A stretch of 64,000 nucleotides of DNA, taken from assembly GCA_902500995.1 (NCBI GenBank), contig CABVSR010000011.1, positions 1-64,000 on the forward strand, given 5' to 3'. The translations under genes were made by a program, and so were the position numbers. Of this stretch, positions 32,999 to 42,616 are shown piece by piece (position 1 is the stretch's first letter; every line of letters starts with the position of its first letter). A model generated the notes under the pieces. The model made no database searches. It was given only the letters and a program-made list of their open reading frames with translations, and had not been told where the DNA came from. Origin of the DNA: an uncultured Nitrospira sp. GTDB lineage: Bacteria; Nitrospirota; Nitrospiria; Nitrospirales; Nitrospiraceae.

Positions 32999-34558
32999 CT
33001 AGCGGAGCCAGGCCAAAACCGGCGCGAGGTCCACGTGCCGATCGAGGTGATCGGCCCAGCGATCCATCGCCCCTGACCGCATCTGATTGACGCGTTGAGA
33101 ATCTGCAAGGGGAACCGCCGATAAGCCCTTGCGACTGCGCAGCCGATTGAGCCAGGCGCGGCGAAACTCAGGCTGATCGAACAGGCCGTGGACATAGGTT
33201 CCCCACACCAAACCGTCAGATCCCATCGCGCCATCGTGACAATCCTGCTCAGGACCTGTGTCTGTGCCGTGGCATTCGATCGCAGCCCGCTTGCGCAGCA
33301 ACCGGAAACAGGGCCGGAGGCCGGCAGGATCCGTTCTCCCCATATGAATAAGATACCCTCGGACGGGCAGCGTCGTCGCAACATCCTTCTGCAGCGCCTG
33401 CGCCTCGACTTGTTCTGTAATCTTGTCCCGCGCCAACACCGTGGTCACCGGCAACAGGCCGAAGCCGGCGCCCTCGCTGCCGGTCTCGACCGCATCGGGG
33501 TCGGCAATCCATCGGCCCAACATTTGATACCCGCCGCAAATCCCGATCAGTTCCCGCCCACCCTGCACATGGTCATGTAACCGCTGTTCAAACCCCTTCT
33601 CGCGGAGATAGGCGAGATCGGACAGGGTCGTCTTCGAGCCCGGAAGCACGATCACGTCGGCGCCGGCTGCCTCTTCGGGGTTCGCCACATAACGCACCAC
33701 CACATCCGCTTCATCAGACAAGAGGTTAAAATCGGTGAAGTTGCTCATGTGCGGCACGAGCAACACGGCGATGTTGATCCGGTCCGCCGCAAACGCGACC
33801 TGCCCCCGGGCATCCACATCCAAGCTGTCTTCCTGATCCAAGGCGAGGTCGCGAAGATACGGCAAGACTCCCAGGACGGGTATTCCCGCCCGTTTGCTGA
33901 TAAAACGGACGCCATCGGCGAATAGCGTCACGTCTCCACGAAACTTGTTGATAACAATCCCGCAGACGCGGGCCCGTTCCTCAGGCGTAATCAGATCGAG
34001 CGTCCCCAGGATTTGCGCGAAGACGCCCCCGCGATCAATGTCGCCCACCAGCACCACTCGCGCATCCGCCAGTTCCACCGTGGTCCAATTGACGAGGTCG
34101 CGATCGCGCAAATTCACTTCGGCGGCGCTGCCCGCCCCTTCGATCACGATCACCTCATACTGTGCGGCAAGCCGGTCGTAACTCTCCTGCACCGCCCGCA
34201 GCAATTCCGAGTTCCGCCCGCGCGTGAAATATGCCCGCGCATCCAGTGTGGCAAAGACTTTTCCCTGCACCACCACCTGCGATCTGGCGTCGGACTCCGG
34301 CTTGAGGAGGATGGGGTTCATGTCGACATGGGGAGCAATGCTGCAGGCCTCGGCCTGCAGCGCCTGCGCGCGCCCGATCTCCCCGCCCTCCGGTGTGGCG
34401 AACGAGTTAAGCGACATGTTCTGCGCCTTGAAGGGAGCGACGAGCAACCCGGCACGATGCAGCAGACGGCAGAGTCCCGCCGCGACCAGGCTTTTCCCAA
34501 CATCGGAGCCGGTCCCGAGGATCGCGATGGCTTTGGCGCGAGAATGACGTATAGGCAT
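32999..34558 (-). CDS. cobQ: Cobyric acid synthase CobQ/CbiP
   Basis: Amidates side chains b, d, e and g of adenosylcobyrinic acid a,c-diamide using glutamine and ATP. It is 519 residues long. The N-terminal dethiobiotin-synthetase-like domain has P-loop LGTGSDVGKS and FKAQNMSLNS; EGAGSAAEVNL and GDIDRGGVFAQ follow; the class I glutaminase domain carries the nucleophile in ELIGICGGYQML and His in WGTYVHGLFD. It is the last gene of the B12 operon, eight bases after cbiZ. Confidence 0.95.
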   Translation of the reverse strand: MPIRHSRAKAIAILGTGSDVGKSLVAAGLCRLLHRAGLLVAPFKAQNMSLNSFATPEGGEIGRAQALQAEACSIAPHVDMNPILLKPESDARSQVVVQGKVFATLDARAYFTRGRNSELLRAVQESYDRLAAQYEVIVIEGAGSAAEVNLRDRDLVNWTTVELADARVVLVGDIDRGGVFAQILGTLDLITPEERARVCGIVINKFRGDVTLFADGVRFISKRAGIPVLGVLPYLRDLALDQEDSLDVDARGQVAFAADRINIAVLLVPHMSNFTDFNLLSDEADVVVRYVANPEEAAGADVIVLPGSKTTLSDLAYLREKGFEQRLHDHVQGGRELIGICGGYQMLGRWIADPDAVETGSEGAGFGLLPVTTVLARDKITEQVEAQALQKDVATTLPVRGYLIHMGRTDPAGLRPCFRLLRKRAAIECHGTDTGPEQDCHDGAMGSDGLVWGTYVHGLFDQPEFRRAWLNRLRSRKGLSAVPLADSQRVNQMRSGAMDRWADHLDRHVDLAPVLAWLR

Positions 34559-34566
34559 ACCGGCGC

Positions 34567-35292
34567 TCAGGTGTGAGGCCTATCGGTCCACCGCGCGGCC
34601 AACGTCAAGCCCTGAAGGAGACACTCGGCCACCACTCTCCCGATCATCGACCCGATCTCCGTATGGGTTCCGGCATACTGTTGCCATCGACCCTGCCCGC
34701 GCAAGGCGGAGGCGATCACCACCGCATCCGTACCAGTGCCGGTGGCACCGGCGCGACCGGTCCAGCTGGGAACGGCATGGTCGCGCAAGACACCGGTTTT
34801 GCTCTCTGTCGTCACCTGAACCGCGCCGACCATGGCCGGAACGGACAGACAGCCGTTCGTCACCAGGATAAGATTGATCGTTCCGGCTGTGGCCGCTTCC
34901 GATTGCAGGCGAGAAACAGGTTCCCCGGCTCGCACGGCATTGGTGACGCCGACGGTGGCAAATCCCTCCAGCCACAGTCCATCTCGTTCTTCTCGCTGCG
35001 TCACCAGCTGCGTCATGGGAACCGCCGTCATGAGGCCGACGCAGTCGGATTCCACTCCGAGTGTCTCGGCCAGCCGCCGGAGGTAACGGGATGGATGTTC
35101 ATATGTTCCGTCTGCATGCGAGCCTGGCGGATGTGAGGGAACTTGATGATTCAGAATGTATCTGGCCGTGCGGAGCCCACCCCCTCGCGGAGCCGAAGAC
35201 AGGACGCGCATGCGAGCGCCAAGGTCTACGATGAGCGTGCCACCGGCGACCCAATGCCGAGTACAGAAGCGGTCTGGAGGAAACGGGGTCAT
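34567..35292 (-). CDS. cbiZ: Adenosylcobinamide amidohydrolase CbiZ
   Basis: A 241-residue CbiZ-type protein, recognised from GLMTAVPMTQLVTQREERDGLWLEGFATVGVTNAVRAGEP and INLILVTNGCLSVPAMVGAVQV, with TGTGTDAVVIAS in the C-terminal half. CbiZ removes the aminopropanol arm of adenosylcobinamide to give adenosylcobyric acid, allowing salvage and remodelling of foreign cobamides. Its ATG overlaps the end of the preceding decarboxylase gene by four bases. Having it beside cbiB, which does the opposite attachment, points to corrinoid remodelling. Confidence 0.9.
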   Translation of the reverse strand: MTPFPPDRFCTRHWVAGGTLIVDLGARMRVLSSAPRGGGLRTARYILNHQVPSHPPGSHADGTYEHPSRYLRRLAETLGVESDCVGLMTAVPMTQLVTQREERDGLWLEGFATVGVTNAVRAGEPVSRLQSEAATAGTINLILVTNGCLSVPAMVGAVQVTTESKTGVLRDHAVPSWTGRAGATGTGTDAVVIASALRGQGRWQQYAGTHTEIGSMIGRVVAECLLQGLTLAARWTDRPHT

Positions 35293-36407
35293 GCGCCACT
35301 ATCCTCAATGATTTCCGAGAGGGCTCTGAGCAATCGATCATTGTCGGCGCGCGAGCGAACGGCCAGGCGTATGGAACGATCGGTGAGACCGGGCACCCGA
35401 GAACAATCCCGGACGAGCAGCCCCTGCCGCTTGAGCGACGAGACCACACGGGCGGCCTTCAGTCTCGCCGGCAATTCCACCAGCAGGAAATTGGCCGCCG
35501 AGGGAAACGGAGAACAGCCGGGCAGCCGCGCCAATTCTTTCATGAACCGCGCTCGCTCCTCCTCCATGAACCGGAGGCTCCGCTTGCTGTGACGTCTGTC
35601 CTGCAGCGCCAGCTGAGCGGCTCGCTGAGCCGGCATATTCACAGACCAGGGGGGCTGCTGAGCGGTAAGCTGTCTCATGACGGCGGCACGTCCGGCGGCG
35701 TAGCCCACACGCAATCCCGGCAGGCCGTAAAACTTCGTGAAGCTCCGCAATACGATGGTCCGCGCCGGAACGCGTTCGCGCAGGAGCGAGACCTGCTCGC
35801 AATAGTCGGCAAACGTCTCATCCACGATGCACCATTGTCCTCGGCGAGCCGCTTGGCGAGCGAGTTTTCTGACCATGGCGGCCTCGCAGGCTTGTCCGGT
35901 CGGACTGTTCGGGTTGCAGAGCATCACCGCGTCGATAGGTGGCCCCCCGGTGGCCTTGCGTGATCCCTTCTCCAACGCGGCAAGCGCCTGTTCAAGCGGA
36001 GGCCGGTATCCGTCCTGGCGCTGAGCCATGACCATGCTGACCTGTCCTCCGGCGCGCGCCATCGCCGCCGCATATTCGGAGAAGGTTGGGCCGACGATGA
36101 GGAGATGCCGGATCTGCAACGCGGCTGGGAGCAAGTGGATCAGTTCGGTCGATCCGTTGCCGATCAGAAATTCGTCGGGAGAACGGTTCCAAAAAGTCGC
36201 CAGCGCCTGCCGCAGGTCCCGGCAGACCGGATCCGGATAATGGCACAGCAGCTCGCTCGCCTGCCCAAGCGCCCGCCTCGCCGCAGGGGATGGTCCTAAG
36301 GGGTTGATGCTCGCGCTGAAATCCAGCAGGTGCCGGACATGCCGTCCTAATTCACGAGCGGCGGCGTAGACATCGCCGCCATGGGCCGGGCGTTTCATGA
36401 GACCCAT
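35289..36407 (-). CDS. cobD: L-threonine-O-3-phosphate decarboxylase (CobD/CobC type)
   Basis: PLP-dependent fold-type I enzyme, 372 residues, that makes aminopropanol phosphate for the nucleotide loop of cobalamin. Seen: HGGDVYAAARELG and LLDFSASINPLGPS, the typical start; NPNSPTGQ, IVDETFADY and the PLP lysine in LRSFTKFYGLPGLRVGYA; and the C-terminal Arg in RSIRLAVRS. Naming follows the Salmonella convention (CobD); in Pseudomonas it is CobC. It overlaps cbiB by 13 bases upstream and cbiZ by four downstream. Confidence 0.93.
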   Translation of the reverse strand: MGLMKRPAHGGDVYAAARELGRHVRHLLDFSASINPLGPSPAARRALGQASELLCHYPDPVCRDLRQALATFWNRSPDEFLIGNGSTELIHLLPAALQIRHLLIVGPTFSEYAAAMARAGGQVSMVMAQRQDGYRPPLEQALAALEKGSRKATGGPPIDAVMLCNPNSPTGQACEAAMVRKLARQAARRGQWCIVDETFADYCEQVSLLRERVPARTIVLRSFTKFYGLPGLRVGYAAGRAAVMRQLTAQQPPWSVNMPAQRAAQLALQDRRHSKRSLRFMEEERARFMKELARLPGCSPFPSAANFLLVELPARLKAARVVSSLKRQGLLVRDCSRVPGLTDRSIRLAVRSRADNDRLLRALSEIIEDSGA

Positions 36408-37351
36408 AGGGACAGCAGGGCGAAAAATAGGCCCAGTCCATAGGTGACGATCATGATCCGCGACGCCTGGCCGATATGCGCCGGAGTGATGTTGGACGTA
36501 CCGTCGCCGATGAGCGGGGCCTCGTGACGCACGCCGTCGTAAGAATTTTCTCCACCGAGTTGTACGCCTAAGGCGCCGGCCATGGCCGCTTCCGGTTTGC
36601 CGCTATTCGGACTGGAATGCTTGTCTCCGTCCCGATGGAGCATGTACCAACTCTCGTGAATGCGATGCCACTGGCCGGTCGAGAGTCCCGCCGCCAGCGC
36701 GATGAACCCGCCGGCCAAGCGCGCTGGCACCCAATTCATCACGTCATCGAGTTTGGCGGAGGCCCAGCCAAAATGTTCGTATCGTTCGTCGCGATGACCG
36801 ATCATGGAGTCGAGGGTATTGACCGCCTTATACGCCAGCGCGAGGGGCGCGCCGCCCAGTGACAAATAGACCAACGGCGCAATGATCCCGTCGGCCGTGC
36901 TTTCCGCGATGGTTTCCACCGTGGCGCGAGCAACCTCAGACTCCGTCAAGGTCGCGGTGTCACGGCCCACGATCATCGCCACGGCGGCGCGCGCAGCGGG
37001 CAGATTGCCCGCAGCCAATTCACGGAGCACCGCCTGAACATGATCAAACAAATCGCGCCCAGCCAGAGTCGTGTACGCCAACGCGATACTCATCCCCTGT
37101 CCAAGCATGGGAGCACTCGCGGTTGCCTGCGCAATCAGCCAGGTCGCAGCCGCATAGACTGCGGCCGGTAATCCCAGCGCCAGACAGATCCCTGCCATGC
37201 GGAGGGCCTGCTCGCTCCGGCACAGGTCGCGGACACGATGATCGACCCAGGCGATGACGGCTCCCATGCCCTTCACCGGATGGGGCAGCCAGCGCGGATC
37301 CCCCGCCGCGACATCCAGCATCGCGGCCAGCGCTAATTCCGCGCCGGTCAT
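36395..37351 (-). CDS. cbiB: Adenosylcobinamide-phosphate synthase CbiB
   Basis: Membrane enzyme that attaches aminopropanol (phosphate) to adenosylcobyric acid; 318 residues. Signature stretches: DPRWLPHPVKGMGAVI, MIVGRDTATLTESEVARATVETIAES, TADGIIAPLVY, YKAVNTLDSMIGHRDERYEHFG and HSSPNSGKPEAAMAGALGVQLGG. The ATG at 37351 overlaps the cobS TGA as ATGA; an in-frame upstream extension would lie wholly inside cobS and is poorly conserved in style, so it is not used. Confidence 0.94.
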   Translation of the reverse strand: MTGAELALAAMLDVAAGDPRWLPHPVKGMGAVIAWVDHRVRDLCRSEQALRMAGICLALGLPAAVYAAATWLIAQATASAPMLGQGMSIALAYTTLAGRDLFDHVQAVLRELAAGNLPAARAAVAMIVGRDTATLTESEVARATVETIAESTADGIIAPLVYLSLGGAPLALAYKAVNTLDSMIGHRDERYEHFGWASAKLDDVMNWVPARLAGGFIALAAGLSTGQWHRIHESWYMLHRDGDKHSSPNSGKPEAAMAGALGVQLGGENSYDGVRHEAPLIGDGTSNITPAHIGQASRIMIVTYGLGLFFALLSLWVS

Positions 37352-38121
37352 CGGGCCAGCACCAACGCCGGAAGAGCCAGGAGAAAGAGGATCTCGATCA
37401 ATTCGTTCGTCGCCCCGAGAACATCCCCCGTCACGCCGCCCAACAGGGTCAGACACCGCTGCCTGATGAGGACGAGCAACAGGGTTCCCATGCCCAGGGT
37501 CGCGATTGCCGCAGCACCGCCCAACGCGATCGTCAAAGCAGCAGCCAACACGAGACTTGAAAGCAAGACATGTTGCCAGGACAAATGGGCCAGAAACGAG
37601 GCAGCCAGTCCACCTTCGCGTCGTGCCGAGGGAGAAGCCCAGGCCAGACTCACCATGGCCCAGCGACCCAGCGCCGGCATGCAGATCAACACCGGCAGGC
37701 GCAGCGCAGGAGGCAGCGCCAGCAACCCGGCATAACGCAGTAACAGGGACAGAAACAAGGCCGTCGCGCCGAATGCCCCGACCCGCGGATCGCGCATGAT
37801 CCGCAGTCGGTCTTCAATGGTACGGCCGCCGGCCAATCCATCGACCGTATCGGCCAGTCCATCGTGATGCAGTCCTCTCGTCAGCAGGACGACCAGCAGG
37901 ATCAGCAGCGCATTGCCGACTTCCGGCGCCACCCACGAACGCAAGCCGGCGTCGGCCAAGGCCACCAGGCCGCCGATCAGGAGACCGATGGTGGAATACC
38001 AGGCCATCGATGCGGCCAACTCAGGCGCCGTCGGCTCATGATGCGTTCGACTGATCGGGATTGACGTCAGGAAATGCCAGGCAAACACAAAGGGTCTGGT
38101 CATGGCGGCAATCTCAGTCAC
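37348..38121 (-). CDS. cobS: Adenosylcobinamide-GDP ribazoletransferase (cobalamin synthase) CobS
   Basis: Polytopic inner-membrane enzyme of 257 residues that joins adenosylcobinamide-GDP to alpha-ribazole (phosphate), the last lower-ligand step. The metal-binding signature [18 protein letters not shown] is present, followed by [13 protein letters not shown] and [13 protein letters not shown]. Six or so hydrophobic helices run to the C-terminus. It overlaps cobT by eight bases and cbiB by four. Confidence 0.94.
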   Translation of the reverse strand: MTEIAAMTRPFVFAWHFLTSIPISRTHHEPTAPELAASMAWYSTIGLLIGGLVALADAGLRSWVAPEVGNALLILLVVLLTRGLHHDGLADTVDGLAGGRTIEDRLRIMRDPRVGAFGATALFLSLLLRYAGLLALPPALRLPVLICMPALGRWAMVSLAWASPSARREGGLAASFLAHLSWQHVLLSSLVLAAALTIALGGAAAIATLGMGTLLLVLIRQRCLTLLGGVTGDVLGATNELIEILFLLALPALVLAR

Positions 38122-39166
38122 GTTCCGTCACACCGGCTTCATCAAACGTCGCCATCTCGGTGAGAATCTTGATCGAGGCCTGGACCAGGCCGATTCCCAG
38201 ACATGCGCCCGTCCCTTCGCCCAGACGGAGATCCAGATCGAGCAGCGGCCTGAGATTCAGAACGTCTAAAATCGCCTGATGGCCACGTTCCACCGAACGG
38301 TGCGAGGCGATCAGATAGTCGCGGCACAGCGGCTGCAAGCCGACTGCTATCAACGCGGCCGCGCCGGCGATAAATCCATCCAACACCACCGGCACGCGCG
38401 CCGCAGCGGCACCAAGGATGAGACCGGCGAGCCCGGCGATTTCCAGCCCGCCCACCTTGGACAACAGGTCGAGCGCGTCGTGGCGATCGGGGCGATGCCG
38501 CTCCAAGGCCTGCTCAATGACCTGAATTTTATGCACACGACCGGCATCGTCCAGACCGGTGCCGCGGCCGGTGACCTCAGCAACAGCTCGACCCGTCATC
38601 ACGGCGGTAATAACTGCGCTCGGCGTTGTGTTGCCGATGCCCATCTCACCGGTCCCGACCAAGCCGACTCCCTCACGCGCAGCCTCCGTCGCCAGATCGA
38701 CGCCGACCTGCAACGCCTGTGCGGCCTGGGCACGGGTCATCGCCGGTTCGCGCAAGAGATTCTTCGTCCCCCGCATGATCTTCTTCTGAATCAGTCCCGG
38801 CGTTGATCCGAAGTCATGGGCGACGCCGATATCCACCACCCGGACCTCGACGCCGGCATGCCGCGCCAGCACATTCACGCCGGCCCCGCCCCGGAGGAAA
38901 TTCAAGACCATCTGCGGCGTGACTTCAGGCGGATAGACGCTCACGCCTTCCATCGCCACGCCATGATCGGCCGCAAAGGTAAACACGACGCCACGCGGCA
39001 CAGTGGGTTTGACTTCCCCCGTGATCATCGCGTAGCGCAGGGCCAATTCTTCCAGCCGCCCGAGGCTGCCGAGGGGTTTGGTCAATCGATCGAGGCGCTT
39101 TTGCGCACCAGCCGCACTCTCAGGATTCACCGGTTGGATCAATCTCACCGCCTCATCGAGTGTCAT
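38114..39166 (-). CDS. cobT: Nicotinate-nucleotide-dimethylbenzimidazole phosphoribosyltransferase CobT
   Basis: Soluble enzyme of 350 residues that activates 5,6-dimethylbenzimidazole or a similar base to alpha-ribotide. Seen: [83 protein letters not shown] and, at the C-terminus, [15 protein letters not shown] with the catalytic Glu. The ATG follows a GAGGAGAG SD. Confidence 0.95.
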   Translation of the reverse strand: MTLDEAVRLIQPVNPESAAGAQKRLDRLTKPLGSLGRLEELALRYAMITGEVKPTVPRGVVFTFAADHGVAMEGVSVYPPEVTPQMVLNFLRGGAGVNVLARHAGVEVRVVDIGVAHDFGSTPGLIQKKIMRGTKNLLREPAMTRAQAAQALQVGVDLATEAAREGVGLVGTGEMGIGNTTPSAVITAVMTGRAVAEVTGRGTGLDDAGRVHKIQVIEQALERHRPDRHDALDLLSKVGGLEIAGLAGLILGAAAARVPVVLDGFIAGAAALIAVGLQPLCRDYLIASHRSVERGHQAILDVLNLRPLLDLDLRLGEGTGACLGIGLVQASIKILTEMATFDEAGVTERD

Positions 39167-39180
39167 GGTCTCTCCTCATC

Positions 39181-39738
39181 CTACTTAAGCCTGAGCGGCT
39201 GACCGCTGATGACAACGTAGACCTCGTCGGCTTCGGCCGCTATTTGCTGGTTGACCCGGCCCGCAAGATCGCGGAAGGCGCGGGCACTGCGGCTGGCCGG
39301 CACCAGGCCGAATCCCAGTTCGTTGCTCACCAGGACAACGCGGGCCTTGTTGCGCCGGATGGCCTGCAAGAGGTCATCGACGCGGTCGCTCATGTTCGCC
39401 TGTGCGAGACGGCGCCCGCAGACATTGCAGAGCCAGAGTGTCAGACAATCGACGACGATGGTGCGATAGGCCGGGCCCTCTGATTCAAACCAGCCGGCCA
39501 GATCACGCGGCACCTCGGCGGTGATCCAGTCGGCGGGACGCGTCTCCCGGTGCCGCGCGATCCGCGCTTTCATCTCCCCGTCAAGCGCCTGCCCGGTCGC
39601 GACGAAGGCCTTCGGGCCCATGTAGCCGGCCTTCTCCAGTGCGGCCTGGCTTTTTCCCGAGGCAGCCCCGCCCAGCACCAGGATAAGACGCGACCGTGAG
39701 GGCCGCGTCTGCCTCGTCGTGTTACTTGACCGAGGCAT
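39181..39738 (-). CDS. cobU: Adenosylcobinamide kinase/guanylyltransferase CobU
   Basis: Bifunctional enzyme of 185 residues: phosphorylates adenosylcobinamide and transfers GMP. P-loop LVLGGAASGKSQAAL, the FVATGQALDGEMKARIARHRETRPADW region with the guanylylated His, VVDCLTLWL and VLVSNELGFGLVPASRSARAFRDLAGRVNQ are all typical. The ATG at 39738 lies inside the upstream adenosyltransferase gene (overlap 17 bases). No SD is obvious, so translation may be coupled. A longer frame exists upstream but reads antisense-like sequence of the neighbour. Confidence 0.92.
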   Translation of the reverse strand: MPRSSNTTRQTRPSRSRLILVLGGAASGKSQAALEKAGYMGPKAFVATGQALDGEMKARIARHRETRPADWITAEVPRDLAGWFESEGPAYRTIVVDCLTLWLCNVCGRRLAQANMSDRVDDLLQAIRRNKARVVLVSNELGFGLVPASRSARAFRDLAGRVNQQIAAEADEVYVVISGQPLRLK

Positions 39739-40318
39739 CAGCGTCACGCTGCCACAAAAATTCCGGCTCCCCCTGCGTTTTCGCCACCCAGCGCGCCAAC
39801 ACAAACAGGGCATCACTCAATCGGTTGAGGTATTTGTTGAGCTCGGCCGGAACCTCCTCTTCGCGGCTCAGCCGGATACAATGCCGCTCGGCCCGCCGGC
39901 AGATCGTTCGCGCTTGATGCAGCGTGGCCGACACCTTGCCCCCGCCCGGCAGAATGAATTCTTTCAACGGCGCCAGATCTTCCTGGCAGCGATCGATCAT
40001 CTGTTCGAGCCTGGTCACATCGCCCCCGGTGACGGTCGGCATGTTCGGAAAGGTCTGGCCCGGCGCGGTGGCAAGCAAACTTCCGACGTCGAACAACTTA
40101 TTCTGGATCCAGCGCAGGTCTGCTTCGAGTTGCGCGGAGGCGGGAGACCTGTGTCCGCCCTCGGCATTCATCGCCCGCACCAATCCCACGGACGCATTCA
40201 GCTCATCGACGGTGCCATAGGCTTCTACCCGCAGGCAGTCCTTCCAGACCTGCTGGCCCCCCGCTAACCTCGTTTGGCCCGCGTCGCCGGTTCTTGTATA
40301 GACCTTGGTGATTCGCAT
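39722..40318 (-). CDS. ATP:cob(I)alamin adenosyltransferase, PduO type
   Basis: PduO/MMAB-type corrinoid adenosyltransferase of 198 residues. Motifs: ITKVYTRTGDAGQTRLAGG at the N-terminus (ATP binding), VEAYGTVDELNASVG, and the conserved arginine helix ARTICRRAERHCIRL, with LNRLSDALFVLARW at the end. It adenosylates cobalt in corrinoids. The operon also contains a second, unrelated adenosyltransferase (CobO/BtuR type), so the cell has two folds for the same chemistry in one transcript. AAGGAA SD. Confidence 0.93.
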   Translation of the reverse strand: MRITKVYTRTGDAGQTRLAGGQQVWKDCLRVEAYGTVDELNASVGLVRAMNAEGGHRSPASAQLEADLRWIQNKLFDVGSLLATAPGQTFPNMPTVTGGDVTRLEQMIDRCQEDLAPLKEFILPGGGKVSATLHQARTICRRAERHCIRLSREEEVPAELNKYLNRLSDALFVLARWVAKTQGEPEFLWQRDADASVK

Positions 40319-40381
40319 CCCCGTTTCCTTTCACATCCGGGCGTCTGGTGATCTACGCGGCGCGAGCCTGCTCGCGACAAT

Positions 40382-40582
40382 TTATCGCTCGTGATTCTGC
40401 TCCGGCTTCATCGTCGGTCCCAATGTTCCATCCGCCACCTGCTGCAAGCAGGCCGGGCAGAGGCAGTCCTGATACCGCGCCGCAATCCAATCCATTTGGG
40501 CTTCGGTGATCCCGAGTTTCCCGCACCAGCATTGGTACCCGACACATTCGAACGTCTGCCGGCAATGCTCGCACGTCTTGCT
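40382..40582 (-). CDS. Small cysteine-rich CWC-type protein
   Basis: A 66-residue protein with eight cysteines in a C-x2-C, F-x-C, C-W-C, C-x-C-x2-C layout: KTCEHCRQTFECVGYQCWCGKLG and YQDCLCPACLQQV. This is the cysteine-rich CWC pattern, a probable zinc-binding fold of unknown function. I choose the GTG giving MSKTCEHC because AGAGGA lies just before it; a TTG 15 bases upstream overlaps the cobO stop. Its place between two cobalamin adenosyltransferase genes is notable but does not reveal a role. Confidence 0.75.
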   Translation of the reverse strand, partial: SKTCEHCRQTFECVGYQCWCGKLGITEAQMDWIAARYQDCLCPACLQQVADGTLGPTMKPEQNHER

Positions 40583-40593
40583 CACCGGTCCTC

Positions 40594-41193
40594 TCAAAAC
40601 TCCACCCCCGCCTGGGCCTTGATGCCTTTTCGAAACGGATGTTTCACCTGCTTCATTTCGGTCACCAGGTCAGCCGCGCCGATCAACTCAGCCGGAGCCC
40701 CGCGACCGGTGATGACCACATGTTGCATGGAGGAACGCATTCGCAAGCGAGGCACCACCTCGGCCACATCGACATACCGGTGGTGCAGCGCGATATTGAA
40801 CTCATCCAGGATCACCATCGCATAGGACGGATCGGCGATGAACTCGCAGGCTTTGTTCCAGGCCTCCCGGGCGAACCTTGTGTCTCGCTCGCGATCCTGC
40901 GTCTCCCAGGTATACCCCTCGCCCATGCGGAGAAATGTCATGCGCTCACCGAAGGATTTCAGACACCGCTCCTCCGCCGTGTCGATCGCACCCTTGATGA
41001 ACTGTACGATCGCCACCTTCATCCCGTGACCGAGACAACGAAGGACCATGCCGAGCGCGGCGGTGGTTTTTCCTTTGCCGGCGCCGGTATACACGATCAA
41101 GAGTCCTTTCTCTTCCTGAGCCGCTTCGATGCGACGATCGACGGAAGCCTTCAGGCGCTGCATCCTGCCGACATGTTCGTCCCGGTCTGCCAC
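40594..41193 (-). CDS. cobO: Corrinoid adenosyltransferase CobO/BtuR
   Basis: CobA/BtuR-type cob(I)yrinic acid a,c-diamide adenosyltransferase, 199 residues. P-loop VYTGAGKGKTTAALGMVLR, VAIVQFIKG, MVILDEFNIALHHRYVD and VVITGRGAPAELIGAADLVTEM are standard. The start is GTG, six bases after GGAGG and right behind the cbiA stop. Works on corrinoids after reduction of cobalt to Co(I). Confidence 0.95.
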   Translation of the reverse strand: MADRDEHVGRMQRLKASVDRRIEAAQEEKGLLIVYTGAGKGKTTAALGMVLRCLGHGMKVAIVQFIKGAIDTAEERCLKSFGERMTFLRMGEGYTWETQDRERDTRFAREAWNKACEFIADPSYAMVILDEFNIALHHRYVDVAEVVPRLRMRSSMQHVVITGRGAPAELIGAADLVTEMKQVKHPFRKGIKAQAGVEF

Positions 41194-41194
41194 C

Positions 41195-42595
41195 TCAGGC
41201 CTCCCTCATCGCTTGGCGAACAGCTTTCTCTTCTCGGACGGTCTTCATTAGGTTCATCGCCATCTCCGGGCAGCTGCCGAAATGTTGGTGACTATACAAC
41301 GCCAGGGTGTTGCCCTTCATCAAGCCATCCTGACCGACCGGTTGACCCGCAGCATCCGCCAGGGTACAGGCATACTGCACATCGCCCTTCGGTTCCAGGA
41401 CGGAATAATGAAATTCATGCCCGCGCACCGACGTGCCGGCCGGCCCAAGGAGGCAGGCGCGCACCGTTTCAACCGTCCGGTAGCCCAGCGTCATGCCGGA
41501 CTCGCGCATGACCGCCTCGGCGGGAAAGACCCCGACCATTTCATGCCGCGCCCCGCCGCCGGCACGGATGGCTTGCGTCAGATACATCAAGCCCCCGCAT
41601 TCCGCATACACCGCCCCGCCGCTGTCGCTGAACTGCTTCACGGCCGCTCGCATGCTCACGTTGCGTTCCAGCGCCGGTCCGTAGAGTTCAGGATATCCGC
41701 CCCCGAAATACAAGAGATCGACTTCCGGCAGACGCGCATCGCGCAAGGGGGAAAACTTCACGAGCTCAGCTCCGGCTGCCTCCAGTAATTCCAGGTTGTC
41801 CTGATAATAAAAGCAAAAGGCCGCATCATAGGCTAGGCCGACGCGGACCTTCTCCTGCCGGCCTCCCGGGACAGGATCGGCCGGTGGCTCGGCCACAAAC
41901 CCTCCGGCTGATCGTGCCAGCGTGACCACCCGATCCAGATCGATGGTCTCCGCGGCGGATTGCCCCAGCCGGTCGTACAGATCACCATGCCCTGTTTCAA
42001 GAGCGGTCCTGAGACCGAGATGCCGGTCAGGAATCGTCACCGAGGGATCGGGCCTGAGGTACCCGACCACGGCAAGATTCGTCCCAGCCTCTACCGCTTC
42101 CTTCAGTAACCGGTAATGCCCCTCGCTGCGCACGCGATTAAACAGCACGCCCTGCACCGGCAGGCCCGGGTCGAATCTCGCGTATCCCGACGCCATCGCC
42201 GCGGCCGATCGCGCCATGGCGCTGCCGTCGATCACCAACAGCACAGGCGCGTTGAGCTGCTTGGCCAATTCAGCCGTGCTCCCCCGTTCCTGTACCGGCG
42301 AACTCCCGTCGAACAATCCCATCATGCCTTCGATGATGGACAGATCGGCATCGGCCGAGGCGCGCGCAAAGATGGACCGATTGATCACCTCGCCCAACAT
42401 CCACCCGTCCACATTGCGCGAAGGCCGCCCGGTCGCCAGCTGATGATGACCCGGATCGAGAAAATCGGGACCGGCCTTGAACGGTTGCACCACCAGCCCC
42501 CTGGCCTTCAGCGCGGCCATTAGGGCGAGCGTGACGGTGGTTTTGCCGACACCGCTGTGGGTGCCGGCAATGACCAGGCGAGGGCGTAGCATCAC
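41195..42595 (-). CDS. cbiA: Cobyrinic acid a,c-diamide synthase CbiA/CobB
   Basis: Glutamine-dependent amidase of the a and c acetate side chains, 466 residues. It has P-loop IAGTHSGVGKTTVTLAL, FKAGPDFLDPGHH and IIEGMMGLFDG in the synthetase domain, VLFNRVRSEGHYRLL, and a class I glutaminase domain with Cys in VYAECGGLMYLTQAI and GYRTVE. The start is GTG or the ATG one codon later; neither has a clear SD. It follows btuB by 21 bases, so both are under the upstream riboswitch. Confidence 0.94.
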   Translation of the reverse strand: MMLRPRLVIAGTHSGVGKTTVTLALMAALKARGLVVQPFKAGPDFLDPGHHQLATGRPSRNVDGWMLGEVINRSIFARASADADLSIIEGMMGLFDGSSPVQERGSTAELAKQLNAPVLLVIDGSAMARSAAAMASGYARFDPGLPVQGVLFNRVRSEGHYRLLKEAVEAGTNLAVVGYLRPDPSVTIPDRHLGLRTALETGHGDLYDRLGQSAAETIDLDRVVTLARSAGGFVAEPPADPVPGGRQEKVRVGLAYDAAFCFYYQDNLELLEAAGAELVKFSPLRDARLPEVDLLYFGGGYPELYGPALERNVSMRAAVKQFSDSGGAVYAECGGLMYLTQAIRAGGGARHEMVGVFPAEAVMRESGMTLGYRTVETVRACLLGPAGTSVRGHEFHYSVLEPKGDVQYACTLADAAGQPVGQDGLMKGNTLALYSHQHFGSCPEMAMNLMKTVREEKAVRQAMREA

Positions 42596-42616
42596 CGTGC
42601 GATGTCCATGGCTGAT

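Noticed and set aside
32816-33076. An 86-codon plus-strand open frame after cobQ
   Set aside because: The GGAGGAA abuts the ATG with almost no spacing, the frame runs antisense into cobQ and has no recognisable features.
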